From positions 1,378,136 to 1,442,135 of the forward strand of contig NZ_JH636435.1 in the NCBI RefSeq assembly GCF_000255655.1: DNA of 64,000 nt, given 5' to 3'. The notes below the pieces were generated by a model, which ran no database searches, was not told the origin of the DNA, and was given only the letters and a program-made list of their open reading frames with translations. The stretch comes from Schlesneria paludicola DSM 18645. Its GTDB lineage: Bacteria > Planctomycetota > Planctomycetia > Planctomycetales > Planctomycetaceae. The position numbers were made by a program, and so were the translations under genes. This document shows positions 55,348-64,000 of the stretch, one piece after another (position 1 is the stretch's first letter; each line of letters starts with the position of its first letter).

Positions 55348-55794
55348 TCAGCCGCATGCGACGCAGCGCCCACGCATCATAATCTCGGTCACTTTTCCCA
55401 CGGGGGCTAACTCTTTCTTCGCCGAATGAGGCAAATCCAGGTCATGTAGACAGATGATTCGACCGCAATCGATACAGACGAAGTGCGGATGTGGAACGTC
55501 CGTATGCGCTGGATTCCGAAGCTCAAATCGCCAGACACGGTCACCCAACTCGGAACGTGTCACGAGCCCCACGTCCGAAAGGTCGTTCAGGTTTCGGAAG
55601 ACGGTTGCCTTATCAAAACCGAGGGGAACGAGATCCAACGCAATTTCCGCATGGGTGGCGGGTGCTTTTGAACGTTGCAACCAGCGCAGCACCGCCGTCC
55701 TTGCGGCCGTCGTCCGCAGGCCAACGTCCGACAGCAGTTGCCGCAATTGAGCAACCGCTTCGATCTCGCCAGACTCTGCCTGTTTCTTTTTCAT
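55348..55794 (-). CDS. Fur-family metal-responsive repressor
   Basis: 148 residues from ATG 55794; ATG 55809 is directly in the ribosome binding site and less likely. The winged helix (about 15-85) includes LRTTAARTAVLRWLQRSKAP and DKATVFRNLNDLSDVGLV. The dimerisation half carries VPHPHFVCIDCGRI, with the conserved metal-binding His and a Cys pair, and the protein ends RGRCVACG with a second Cys pair, so a structural zinc is likely. It belongs to the Fur/Zur/PerR superfamily. Which metal or peroxide it senses cannot be told. A clear Fur box was not found by eye. Confidence 0.9.
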   Translation of the reverse strand: MKKKQAESGEIEAVAQLRQLLSDVGLRTTAARTAVLRWLQRSKAPATHAEIALDLVPLGFDKATVFRNLNDLSDVGLVTRSELGDRVWRFELRNPAHTDVPHPHFVCIDCGRIICLHDLDLPHSAKKELAPVGKVTEIMMRGRCVACG

Positions 55795-56002
55795 GAATGC
55801 TCGATCCATCCCTTAAATCGACGCGGTAACTGCCCAATCATACAAGGCCAGGCAAATGTGAGGCAATTCGCACAACGGGTGGTTCCGTCCAGAAAGGCCC
55901 GAGCCCCTACTCCAGCACGGCCATTCCGGTTACGTGATCGAGACGTCCATTCGCAAGTCCACACTACAGAGTGACGTGAAGCCTGCGGGTGAGTTACGCC
56001 CG

Positions 56003-56659
56003 TTACGACTGCCGGGCCGCGCGTGCCAGGAACTCGTCCTGCCCCGCGACCAGCAACGTCTCGGATTCCTTGAGTCGTGCGTCGGGATCAAGGGCCGACG
56101 TGATTTCATCCGTCAGCATATCATGGAGGGCAATCACTGAAATGGAGTATCGTTTGCGAAGCTCCAGTTCGCGCAGCGACTTGCCAATCCATTCGTCGCG
56201 GACGGCCATTTCCTGAATACTGAACCCCGTTCCCAGGCGGACATAGTTGAGCACGGCCAAACCCGACAAGCGCGAGGCGAGTGCCAGTGCCGAGTCACGT
56301 TCTGGAAAGACGGTTTCCGTCACCCCCATGCGTTCCATCACGCGAGCATGATCGCGCGAGATGACTTTGGCGTACACATCTTTGACATCGAGATCGCGCA
56401 GCGCCATCGCGGCCAGAATACTGGCGGTAATATCGTCGCCGGTACTGACGATGCCGACGTCGGCGCCTTTCGCCCCGATGCGTTTGAGCGATTCCTGATC
56501 TTTTCCATCGGCAACCGCCGCCCGCGTCACCACCGCCGCGACACGATCGACAGCATCTGGACGAGGATCGACGGCGATCACTTCATGCCCTTGACCATAG
56601 AGCGCTTCGGCAATGCTGCTGCCGAAGTTTCCCAAGCCCACCACCACAAACCTTTTCAT
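56003..56659 (-). CDS. Potassium channel regulatory subunit (KtrA/TrkA type, RCK)
   Basis: 218 residues. The RCK-N Rossmann domain begins KRFVVVGLGNFGSSIAEALY with GxGxxG and an acidic end (VIAVDPRPDAV), and binds NAD(H) or ATP. The TrkA-C domain follows at about 135-218 (LGTGFSIQEMAVRDEW, ...). It gates the membrane subunit encoded 36 bp upstream on the same strand, so the two form one operon. Cytoplasmic ring-forming protein. Confidence 0.94.
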   Translation of the reverse strand: MKRFVVVGLGNFGSSIAEALYGQGHEVIAVDPRPDAVDRVAAVVTRAAVADGKDQESLKRIGAKGADVGIVSTGDDITASILAAMALRDLDVKDVYAKVISRDHARVMERMGVTETVFPERDSALALASRLSGLAVLNYVRLGTGFSIQEMAVRDEWIGKSLRELELRKRYSISVIALHDMLTDEITSALDPDARLKESETLLVAGQDEFLARAARQS

Positions 56660-56695
56660 TTCATTCCTATCTCTGGCGCACGCTGCCGTAAAGCA

Positions 56696-58102
56696 TCATC
56701 CGACCATGACATCTTCGTATGCGTAGCGAAAACGTGCCATCGTTTTCGCCGGGCGGGCGAGGATTGCCGCAGCACTGAGCGGCCCAACGCGACCGACAAA
56801 CATCAATGTAATGATAATTCCCTTGCCCGCCGAAGACAGGTTGGCCGTGATGCCTGTTGAAACACCGACCGTATTGAACGCGCTGACCGCTTCGAACATC
56901 CGATCGAGAAAACCTCCCGTTTCCGTTCCGCGTTCCGTCACCGCCAGAAACAGAATTCCGACTGTGACAGTGGTAAACGAAATGACGCTCAGGCCAACGG
57001 CTCGATCAATCGTATCTTTGGGAAGCGAGCGTCCAAAAATATGAATTGGATCGTCCCCCTTCATCCGCGACCAGGCGAGCAAGCCCAGCAACGCGAAGGT
57101 CGTCGTTTTAATCCCCCCCGCGGTCGACCCGGGCGAACCCCCGATCGTCATCAGCAGGATGGTTAAGAAATTGGTGCTGTCTGAAGCCTTTGCATAGTCG
57201 ATGGAATTGAACCCCGCCGTTCGCGCCGTGACGCTCATAAAGAGTGCATTGGCCAGACGGTCCCCGGTCGGCAGATCTTTCAAAGTTTGATTCCACTCCA
57301 GGATCGCGCAGGCGGCCGCGCCACCGAAAACCAGGATCGTGGTTGTGATCAGTACCAGCCGCGAGTTGATCGATACGCGGAACTTCTGTTTATGCCAGTG
57401 AGGTTGAACAAATGGGGCGAGCTCTTCGAGCGTCAAGAAACCAAGACCGCCTGCCACGATCAAGGCCGAAATCACAATCAGTGTTGCGGGAGATTCCTGA
57501 TAGCCAATCAACGAATCCGAGAATGTCGAAAAACCCGCATTGCAGAAGGCACTGATCGAATGGAATACGGCCGGCCAGATCGCTCCACGCCAACCCAGAC
57601 GAGGGACCCAGATCAGATACAGCAGCGCGGCACCGGCCGCTTCGATATAGATCGTAAAGCGAACGACATCGAACACCAGTTGTCGCGGTTCGAGAGATGT
57701 GGCGGCACTCGCAGAGGCACTCGCCAGCGACTCGTGCCGCAACGAAAGTCGCTTGCCCAGGATCACCATGACAAGACTGGTAAAGGCGATGACCCCCAGC
57801 CCGCCCAACTGAATCAGCAAGAGCACATAAGCCTGACCGAGCGGCGTAAAACGAGTGGCTGTGTCGACCACAATCAACCCGGTCACGCAGACCGCGCTTG
57901 TCGTCGTAAAAAGCGATTCTTCCCAGGTCAGAGGCGCGCCAGTGTAGAGTCCGGGCAGGCACTTGAAGCCGATCGTGCCAAATGCAACGAGCAGCGCAAA
58001 GGAGCCCACGAACAATTGAGGTGGCGTCAATCGCTTCCACCAGGGAAGGCGTCCGACGGTAAAATCCCATTTCCGGACGACGGACTGTTTCTGACCGATC
58101 AT
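56696..58102 (-). CDS. Potassium uptake membrane subunit (KtrB/TrkH type)
   Basis: 468 residues with eight to ten membrane segments and four pore loops in which a glycine forms the K+ filter: TTSAVCVTGLIV, SAFCNAGFSTFSD, VTARTAGFNSID and VSAFNTVGVSTG. That fourfold repeat is the mark of the Trk/Ktr/HKT superfamily. It takes up K+ (with Na+ or H+) for osmotic and pH balance. The regulatory RCK gene follows. The length fits KtrB. Confidence 0.94.
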   Translation of the reverse strand: MIGQKQSVVRKWDFTVGRLPWWKRLTPPQLFVGSFALLVAFGTIGFKCLPGLYTGAPLTWEESLFTTTSAVCVTGLIVVDTATRFTPLGQAYVLLLIQLGGLGVIAFTSLVMVILGKRLSLRHESLASASASAATSLEPRQLVFDVVRFTIYIEAAGAALLYLIWVPRLGWRGAIWPAVFHSISAFCNAGFSTFSDSLIGYQESPATLIVISALIVAGGLGFLTLEELAPFVQPHWHKQKFRVSINSRLVLITTTILVFGGAAACAILEWNQTLKDLPTGDRLANALFMSVTARTAGFNSIDYAKASDSTNFLTILLMTIGGSPGSTAGGIKTTTFALLGLLAWSRMKGDDPIHIFGRSLPKDTIDRAVGLSVISFTTVTVGILFLAVTERGTETGGFLDRMFEAVSAFNTVGVSTGITANLSSAGKGIIITLMFVGRVGPLSAAAILARPAKTMARFRYAYEDVMVG

Positions 58103-58279
58103 GATGACGGGATGAGTTCTTCTACCCGGAAGGCGTGGGTGGGAGTTCTTTCTGAATCCGAAAGCACTTCATGGTATCGGCGATCCGCAGCGTTCGCATC
58201 CACACCGCCATTTTTGTTTTTCCGGGGCGTGCGATACGGACGATTCGAAGACGGCAATCCATCGCGTGTCAACAACCGT

Positions 58280-59467
58280 TTACATCACCGGGACGCCCGC
58301 CGGATTCTCACCCCGCTCGTAGACGATATTGGCCCTGCCGACGAGCAATGCATCAAGCGGGCCGATCGCTTTGATGTCTTTGTTCGTGTACGGCAAGCGG
58401 TGAAGCACATATCGCATTGCATTAAGACGAGCCCGCTTCTTGCAATCGGACTTCAGCACGGTCCACGGCGCATCCGCCGTGTCCGTACTGAAAAACATGG
58501 CTTCTTTCGCTCGTGTGTAGTCATTCCATTTATCAATCGATGACAGATCGACCGGAGACAGTTTCCATTGTTTTAACGGATGGGCCTTTCGTTCTTCGAA
58601 TCGTCGTCGCTGCTCAGACTGGCTGACCGAGAACCAGAACTTGACCAGATGCACGCCGCTACGAACCAGATTCCGTTCGAATTCGGGCGCCTGGCGAATA
58701 AATTCGGAGTATTCCTCATTTGTGCAATACCCCATGACTCGCTCGACGCCCGCGCGGTTGTACCAAGATCGATCGAACATCACGATTTCGCCGGCGGTCG
58801 GAAGATGCTGCACATAGCGCTGGAAGTACCATTGTCCCCGTTCGACGTCACTGGGCTTTTCGAGAGCGACAACGCGGGCACCGCGAGGATTGAGATGTTC
58901 CATAAACCGCTTAATGGTTCCTCCCTTGCCGGCCGCATCGCGGCCCTCAAACAAGATCACAACCTTCTGTTTTGCGGACTTGACCCAGGCCTGAAACTTC
59001 AGCAGTTCGACCTGAAGATGATACTTCTGGGTTTCATAACTTTTCCGCGACAGCAGGTTCTTGTAGGGATACCCGCCGTCTCGCCAGTCTTCAGCCAACT
59101 CTGCGTCGGGATTCACGTCCTTGCTGGACTCGGGAACGGCGACCTGCTGCATCACTTGTCGCAACAATGCCGCGTCATCGGGAGATGCTCCTTCCACAAT
59201 CGCTTGCAAGGAGCGGGCCAGTGAGGCAGCGTCATGCGGGATCGTGATGTCGACAACGTCTTTGACGGCTTCGACCAGCGCGTCTTGCGCGGCGTTGACC
59301 GATTCCCCTGCCTCGAACTTGGCGATATCGGATGCCCGGAGTTCGGGGACGGTGTCCCCTTTTTTGACGGTTCGCGGTTTACGACCATTTCTTGCCGCAG
59401 CTGACTTCGACGATGCGGGCGGTTTGGACGTCGTATCGTCCGGAGGTCGTGATGAATTTCTGACCAT
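58280..59467 (-). CDS. ppk2: Polyphosphate kinase 2
   Basis: 395 residues from ATG 59467; the frame extends to 59527. A long Lys/Ala/Ser-rich N-terminal region (about 1-125) precedes the PPK2 kinase domain. Walker A is in ILFEGRDAAGKGGTIKRF, Walker B in VMFDRSWYNRAGVERVMG, and the lid region and family tail follow (LVKFWFSVSQSEQRRRF, WKLSPVDLSS). It transfers phosphate between polyphosphate and (d)NMP or NDP. Which class (I-III) is not certain. The reading YPYKNLLSRKSYE is also typical. Stands alone, 177 bp from the Ktr operon. Confidence 0.93.
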   Translation of the reverse strand: MVRNSSRPPDDTTSKPPASSKSAAARNGRKPRTVKKGDTVPELRASDIAKFEAGESVNAAQDALVEAVKDVVDITIPHDAASLARSLQAIVEGASPDDAALLRQVMQQVAVPESSKDVNPDAELAEDWRDGGYPYKNLLSRKSYETQKYHLQVELLKFQAWVKSAKQKVVILFEGRDAAGKGGTIKRFMEHLNPRGARVVALEKPSDVERGQWYFQRYVQHLPTAGEIVMFDRSWYNRAGVERVMGYCTNEEYSEFIRQAPEFERNLVRSGVHLVKFWFSVSQSEQRRRFEERKAHPLKQWKLSPVDLSSIDKWNDYTRAKEAMFFSTDTADAPWTVLKSDCKKRARLNAMRYVLHRLPYTNKDIKAIGPLDALLVGRANIVYERGENPAGVPVM

Positions 59468-59543
59468 GAATCTGCAAATCCCAAAATATTCGAAGTGCCT
59501 TACGGCGCAGTTGCCCGAAGACCACACGTGGAAAGTTGATTAA

Positions 59544-59625
59544 GCGGGGCTGACTCCGCATCGATTTAAAAACGCAATGACATCATGAACACGATTGTGG
59601 CCGTCCTTGATTTCAAGAGGCGGCT
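59544..59625. repeat. R1 dispersed repeat, eroded copy 11
   Basis: GGGGCTGACTCC, ACGCAATGACATCATGAAC and GATTTCAAGAGGCGGCT match R1 in order. The left terminal repeat is lost. Confidence 0.55.
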
Positions 59626-60149
59626 ACCGCAATGACGTTTCGATGGGCGGCGTGATTACAGATACTGGAACGTCGTAATCGAAGTGGGCGGTCACGTTCC
59701 AAACGACGGATTGCCATCCGCAATTATGGGCATTCCCACAACCCCAGGGCAATCCATAATCGAGTGATTCGACATTTGAAGGCTCCTACTCGCACACCAG
59801 ACGGTCGACGTTGCGATAAGCGAACCGTTAAACGTACGCACCGCGAAACCTCGAAAATCGAGAGAAAGCGATACAAGCCTAATTGATGGCTCGGGTTTTT
59901 CGGAACTCTGCGCAATCCGAAGCCAATCTGGCGAGCGCGATCAAATCGGTCATATTTTCGAAATAGGGTTCAGTGATTCCTTCGGGCCACGGGGAACACG
60001 AACGATGCGCGACACAATTCTCGAAAAAGCCATTCCTTGCGCCGTCGTTGCGCTGATTGCCTACTTTGTAACGACACCGCCAGACACGATGCGCCGGACG
60101 ATCGGCCGAATCATGCTTCACGTCTGGGGATGACCGCCGCGCCACATCT

Positions 60150-60283
60150 CGACGGCAAGGGACGGGCGCATTTTCCCGGGTCATCGGAACCCACATCGTT
60201 TCGACCAAAGCAATCCTTCACGTTGCCGTGGGGACATGAGCCATCCCCGGCCTGAGATCTCCCTGGCATCAATCGACGGTTAC
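60150..60283. repeat. R2 dispersed repeat, diverged copy
   Basis: GACGGGCGCATTTTCCCGG, then GACATGAGCCATCCCCGGCC and a right end CGACGGTTAC match R2. The left terminal repeat is strongly altered. Confidence 0.55.
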
Positions 60284-60294
60284 TCTGCCAAGGA

Positions 60295-60498
60295 TTACCT
60301 TGGTCTTTTCATGACCGCAATCAGGAATTTCGCGCCCCCTCGGACTTTTTCGATGGGGCAGACGGAAACGAGTTCCCACCCCTGTTCGCCATGTTGATTG
60401 AGTTTGACCTGAAAGCCGCTCGAATCAAAATCGGTTCCGGTGGTGTAGCCGAACTCTGTCTGCAGCTTCAGCGTCTGATATTCCCATTGCGTGGACAT
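60295..60498 (-). CDS. DUF4177-like small protein
   Basis: 67 residues from ATG 60498 with GGAA upstream. WEYQTLKLQTE at the start and LNQHGEQGWELVSVCPIEKV, then AKFLIAVMKRP, at the end are the hallmark of DUF4177 proteins: a beta-strand, a helix and the NxxGxxGWELV turn. The family is widespread and of unknown function. No neighbour suggests a role. Confidence 0.82.
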   Translation of the reverse strand: MSTQWEYQTLKLQTEFGYTTGTDFDSSGFQVKLNQHGEQGWELVSVCPIEKVRGGAKFLIAVMKRPR

Positions 60499-60657
60499 GA
60501 CCCAATTCCGTTCGTGAATTTTCTGGTGACAGGCCGACGGCGTCTGCCGTTGTTGCCTGCAATCCGTCAATCGGCAGCAGACTTAGAACGTGGAAACAGC
60601 CGTCGCGGATCACACAAACGTAAGGCGAATCCCGCGAGACGTCGATGAATCCCGCAC

Positions 60658-61806
60658 TTAGAGGCGATCAACCCCGCTCGGAACGAGATCGCACGCGACA
60701 ACACTGCTCGCGATCTTGACGTGGTCCTTGCAAGACGGCGCCAACGACGAGCCCGCAATGTACTGCCTTGCTGTTGTTGGTTTTCCTGCAAAGTCGAGCC
60801 AGCGATGCTGTTCGTAGTCGTAAAGCTTGCAGCAACTGAGTGTCTTCCAGAGGACGAGCGGATTCCAGGCGATGATTTTGACGGTCTGGGGATAGGCGTC
60901 CTCCAAAGCGTTTTGGCTTTCGGGAAGGCGGTACAGCGGAATCAACGGGTCAACATGGTGGGCAGAATGTTCAAGAATGTTCAACAGAATGACATCGCAG
61001 AAGCGTGGAAACTGAATGTGCGTGGTTCCCCGGACCTGGCCTTGAAAATAGGTCCATTCCTCACGTTGATCGAACCAGGGAATTTCTGGATGCGTATGAT
61101 GTTGAAAGGTGACGAATCCCATCAACGAAAAGAAGACGGCATACGGAGCCACAATCGCAAAGATCGTAAACAACACCGGCGATGGTCGATTGGTGACACT
61201 CGCCATCAAGTACATTCCGGCGCACTGCCCGATCAGAAAGACGGTGACGAGCAAACGATCTCGTTGAAACTCATGTTGGTTCGCTGGACCGTGAGCCCGC
61301 CCAGGAAAGATCTGATATTTGCACCAGACTTCTACGAAATAGAACAGCCCCAACCCAGCCGTCGTCCGCGTGCGATATACGCGTTCCATCAACCGCCTGA
61401 TGAGCGGCAGCCGTCGGAATTCGTCGAAGGACCACGGCGCGTAACCAGGATCTTCGTGCTTGAGATTCGTCCAAACATGATGCATCCCATTGTGATTTCT
61501 TTTCCATGTCGAGAAGGGGTGCAATGCCGGTAGAAATGCTAAGGTCGCAATGATTCGATTCAGGCGACGAGAGGGAACCAAACTTCCATGACAAGCATCG
61601 TGGCCGACGATAAACAATGTCGAGATGGCGAATCCACTCACAATTGATGCAAAAACTGACAGCCAAATGGGCGCCAGAGCAACCGTCAGGACGCAAATCA
61701 TCCACGCGCAGAGACACACGGTAAACAAGACGACACCCACCATGGTACTGCGTTGGCGGCGATCATCCGGAAGGGTATGGAGAATCGCTTTGGCATGTGG
61801 GTCCAT
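60658..61806 (-). CDS. Membrane fatty acid desaturase
   Basis: 382 residues. The three histidine boxes for the di-iron centre are HDACH (69-73), HNGMHH (105-110) and EHSAHH (about 280). Four to six hydrophobic segments flank them. This is the layout of acyl-lipid delta-9/delta-12-type desaturases, which use O2 and electrons to place a cis double bond in membrane fatty acids. GAGTGAAG precedes the ATG. The reductant source is not encoded nearby. Probably involved in membrane fluidity. Confidence 0.93.
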   Translation of the reverse strand: MDPHAKAILHTLPDDRRQRSTMVGVVLFTVCLCAWMICVLTVALAPIWLSVFASIVSGFAISTLFIVGHDACHGSLVPSRRLNRIIATLAFLPALHPFSTWKRNHNGMHHVWTNLKHEDPGYAPWSFDEFRRLPLIRRLMERVYRTRTTAGLGLFYFVEVWCKYQIFPGRAHGPANQHEFQRDRLLVTVFLIGQCAGMYLMASVTNRPSPVLFTIFAIVAPYAVFFSLMGFVTFQHHTHPEIPWFDQREEWTYFQGQVRGTTHIQFPRFCDVILLNILEHSAHHVDPLIPLYRLPESQNALEDAYPQTVKIIAWNPLVLWKTLSCCKLYDYEQHRWLDFAGKPTTARQYIAGSSLAPSCKDHVKIASSVVACDLVPSGVDRL

Positions 61807-61825
61807 ACTTCACTCGCTTGGTTAT

Positions 61826-61953
61826 CAGCTTATTGAAATCAGGGGGCAAGCATCTTCGTGTTCACCTGGTCGTGGCGTTTTCGAATCTGTACCGATTCGA
61901 ATCTGTATGTTTTCAAATCCGTATTGAGCTAGTCCCGTGATTTCAGCAGGCTG
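61826..61953. repeat. R1 dispersed repeat, expanded copy 12
   Basis: CAGCTTATTGAAATCAGG at the left, TGATTTCAGCAGGCTG at the right, but 128 bp instead of about 96. The interior holds a duplicated ACCGATTCGAATCTGTA-type segment (GAATCTGTA twice). Confidence 0.7.
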
Positions 61954-62054
61954 TGATCGTGATTGGCAGTGAAAGATTGGCCCGATCATTCCATTGAGAC
62001 ATCCATTCGTTGATTGCATCGTCGCGATCCCGACTTTCGACCGGATTGCGTGTC

Positions 62055-62184
62055 ACCGTTAACGGTCGGAAGACAGCGGGACAGACAGATTTTCCCGGTT
62101 AAACTGGAATTTACAGGGCATCGACTCAAGTAATCCTTCCCTTGACCGCGGGAGAATGAACCAGTCCCCGGCCTGTGAACGGTT
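62055..62184. repeat. R2 dispersed repeat
   Basis: R2 core in the orientation GACAGATTTTCCCGG to GAACCAGTCCCCGGCCTGTG, with CATCGACTCAAGTAATCC in the middle. The right end CTGTGAACGGTTT matches the terminal repeat. Confidence 0.75.
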
Positions 62185-62295
62185 TCGGAATGCGTCAACA
62201 CACGACGATCAGTGCATTCCCCGTTCCGTAACCCGACATCCGAACTTTTTGAGTCCGCCAATTCAGAGTTACCATCACAACATTGACTCGCCGGA

Positions 62296-62428
62296 GTAAA
62301 CGTTCGCAGCTCGAAGAGAGGGGGCAGGCATATATTCCCGATTAAATTAAATTCCACACTGCATCGACTAGGTAAGCCTTCTCTTGACCGCATGAAAATG
62401 AGTCAGTCCCCGGCCTATGAACGACTAC
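62296..62428. repeat. R2 dispersed repeat
   Basis: Left end GTAAACGTTCGCAGCTC, right end CTATGAACGACTAC. The core GGCAGGCATATATTCCCG and CATCGACTAGGTAAGCC matches the other R2 copies. It lies 111 bp from the previous copy in the same orientation. Confidence 0.75.
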
Positions 62429-62814
62429 CTTGTGGGACAACCATCTTGTCCTGACATGACAGATTCCCGAGCTTTGCCCACAGGCCCGCTGGCCTCGCGA
62501 TAAGCGCATCGGCGCAATTCAGGTTCGAAGATCCACAAGGCGAATTCGAAACGACGATCCTGACGGCATGTCGCGAACGAACACTTGATGGCTCGCCTTT
62601 CCTAACGCGAGCCGGGAATACCAAACCATCCCAGGATTCTGGAAAACGAACTGTATACCTGTTCCCTGATTTTGCAGGGAGGTCAGTTTCGGGAGGGAGA
62701 ACCCGATGACGTCATCGACTTGCTTCAACAGGACGCCGTCTCACTGTGAGACCACGAACAAGGGGCAACTCAACGTTCAGTCTCTCTGCCAGACGAGGTC
62801 GGCAATCCGTGTGG

Positions 62815-64000
62815 TCAATCTTGCGGAAGGAACGGGAACCAGGCATAGATTTTCGTTCCGGCACCGGGTGCGGAGGTCACTTTCAGGTCACCTCCTGCCA
62901 GTCGTGCACGCTCTGACATATTGATCAGGCCCAGGCTGCCCCCCACAGCGGCACGCTCAAATGCCGCATCGACATCGAACCCGCGTCCATCATCGCTGAT
63001 TGTCAGCACCAGTTGATTGGCATCGCGTCGCAATTCGACTTCCGCACGCGCCATATTGGCATGGCGAATGGCATTGGTGATCGCTTCTTGCGTGATTCGA
63101 AAGCAGACAAACCCCAGTTCTTTCGGAATGTCGATTTCGGTGTCTCCCACCGCCAGATGAATCTCGATTCCCGTCAGTTCCCCCTGGTGCCTTAGATACC
63201 AGTGTAACGCGGCGACAAGCCCCAACTCTTTGAGATGCGGTGGCTGCAACCGGAGCGACAGATCGCGAACCCTGCCGATCCCCTGATCGATCAAGGAGAT
63301 ATTCTCATCGAGTCGTCCACGAATCTCGTCATCGACGAGGGACTGCGTCCTTCGCAGGTTCATTCTCATCACTGTCAACAACTGTCCAATTTCATCATGC
63401 AGCTCGCGCGACAACGCCTGCAATTCGGTCTCACGTGTTGTCAAAAGCTGTCGTGAGAGCTGTTCCATGCGAAGTTGACTGGCCGCTAGCGCCTTTTCGA
63501 TCCGCTTGCGATCAGTAATGTCCGTGAATGTCACGGCCACCGTCCTGGGTAGCGATTGATGATTCAGCGGAACGGAATTGACGGAGATCCAAACCAAGTC
63601 TCCATTCGGCTTATCAAATCCCATAACGACTTGACTCTGGGCGATTCCATCACGCATCGTGACTGCGGCGGGAAATTCATCGTTAGGAAACACGGTCCCG
63701 TCTTCATGGACGGCTCGCCACTGTGGGTCCACCATCAGACGTCCCATCAACTGCGTATGAGTCAGTCCCAGAATTCGCCATGCGCTCTGATTGCATAGCA
63801 CGACCCCCTCATCGGGAGTCTCGAGCGTGAACCCCTCCTGGAGCGCCTCGATCACGGCACGAAAGCGTTGATCGCTCTCACGCAAAGCCGATTGCGCCTG
63901 TGACTGTTCCGTGATCTCGATCAGCGCGGCGCGGCATTCCTGTGCATCGGGCGTGCGAGTCGCCCGGATTTGTACAATCCTTACGGCACCTGATTTTTGC
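62815..64000 (-). CDS. PAS sensor histidine kinase (NarX/UhpB type), 5' end outside window
   Basis: At least 395 residues; the frame stays open to the window edge, where the text (AVRIVQIRATRTPD) looks like the end of an upstream PAS/PAC domain. One full PAS domain follows (FRAVIEALQEGFTLETPDEG, VAVTFTDITDRKR). The dimerisation domain is HisKA_3 with the phospho-His in LSRELHDEIGQLL. The HATPase has ITQEAITNAIRHA, DDGRGFD and GGSLGLINMSERA. Kinases of this type pair with LuxR/NarL-type regulators; none is in the window. No transmembrane segment in the visible part. Signal unknown. Confidence 0.92.
   Translation of the reverse strand, partial: QKSGAVRIVQIRATRTPDAQECRAALIEITEQSQAQSALRESDQRFRAVIEALQEGFTLETPDEGVVLCNQSAWRILGLTHTQLMGRLMVDPQWRAVHEDGTVFPNDEFPAAVTMRDGIAQSQVVMGFDKPNGDLVWISVNSVPLNHQSLPRTVAVTFTDITDRKRIEKALAASQLRMEQLSRQLLTTRETELQALSRELHDEIGQLLTVMRMNLRRTQSLVDDEIRGRLDENISLIDQGIGRVRDLSLRLQPPHLKELGLVAALHWYLRHQGELTGIEIHLAVGDTEIDIPKELGFVCFRITQEAITNAIRHANMARAEVELRRDANQLVLTISDDGRGFDVDAAFERAAVGGSLGLINMSERARLAGGDLKVTSAPGAGTKIYAWFPFLPQD

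Larger units (their letters stand above)
59468..60294. other. Intergenic region with R1 and R2 copies
   Basis: 827 bp with no supported gene. An R1 remnant lies at about 59544-59625 and an R2 copy at about 60150-60283. The remainder shows nothing recognisable. Confidence 0.45.
61807..62814. other. Repeat-filled intergenic region
   Basis: About 1 kb with one long R1 copy and two R2 copies and no supported gene. A complement reading frame at 61986-62393 is mostly repeat sequence. Confidence 0.5.

Noticed and set aside
1018..62428. R1 and R2 elements as riboswitches or structured RNAs
   Set aside because: They fold well because of their inverted repeats, but they occur in both orientations relative to genes, within and at the end of a gene, and in decayed states, which fits mobile repeats better than regulators.
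1..64000. tRNA or rRNA genes
   Set aside because: I looked for typical T-loop and anticodon-stem patterns and for rRNA core sequences and saw none I could support by eye; a tRNAscan or Infernal run would settle this.

Overview
The window looks like chromosomal DNA of a planctomycete (Planctomycetota, probably order Planctomycetales). The evidence is a DUF1559 pseudopilin-like protein with a class III prepilin N-terminus (53588-54481), a secreted FKBP protein with an LEPR-XLL-like N-terminal motif (51736-53433), scattered mostly single-gene units, long intergenic spaces and many dispersed palindromic repeats. No species can be named from the sequence alone.

Layout. 1-7600 is a stress and detoxification block: a FAD oxidoreductase cut by the left edge, a large-subunit catalase (katE-like), a small helical protein, an SDR dehydrogenase, a zinc alcohol/formaldehyde-type dehydrogenase and an isochorismatase-like protein that lacks the family's catalytic cysteine. 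7950-25000 holds signalling genes (response regulator, an 884-residue hybrid histidine kinase), membrane proteins, a glycerophosphodiesterase-like protein, a LysM protein, a CocE-type hydrolase, a transglutaminase-like protein, DUF4269 and several hypotheticals.

26000-40136 is a type I-G (formerly I-U) CRISPR-Cas locus, the most interesting part of the window. cas3 is fused at its C-terminus to a Csb3-like module. It is followed by csb1 (Cas7) and csb2 (Cas5/Cas6) with overlapping ends, a cas4-cas1 fusion, cas2 and an array of 47 repeats and 46 spacers. No csx17 (Cas8) gene is present. Two degenerate repeats in the opposite orientation lie upstream of cas3, and closely related composite repeat segments bracket the whole locus.

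40800-64000 carries a 3-methyladenine DNA glycosylase, a metzincin-like protease, small paralogous membrane proteins (one with a dispersed repeat inserted in frame), a secreted PDZ protein, an outer-membrane-like protein, a YopT-like cysteine protease candidate, the FKBP and DUF1559 proteins, a His-rich protein beside a Fur-family regulator, a Ktr/Trk potassium uptake pair, polyphosphate kinase 2, a fatty acid desaturase and a sensor kinase cut by the right edge.

Four families of short non-coding palindromic repeats (called R1 to R4 here) fill much of the intergenic space. Two have MITE-like terminal inverted repeats. All functions are inferred from sequence reading alone; no database search was run.
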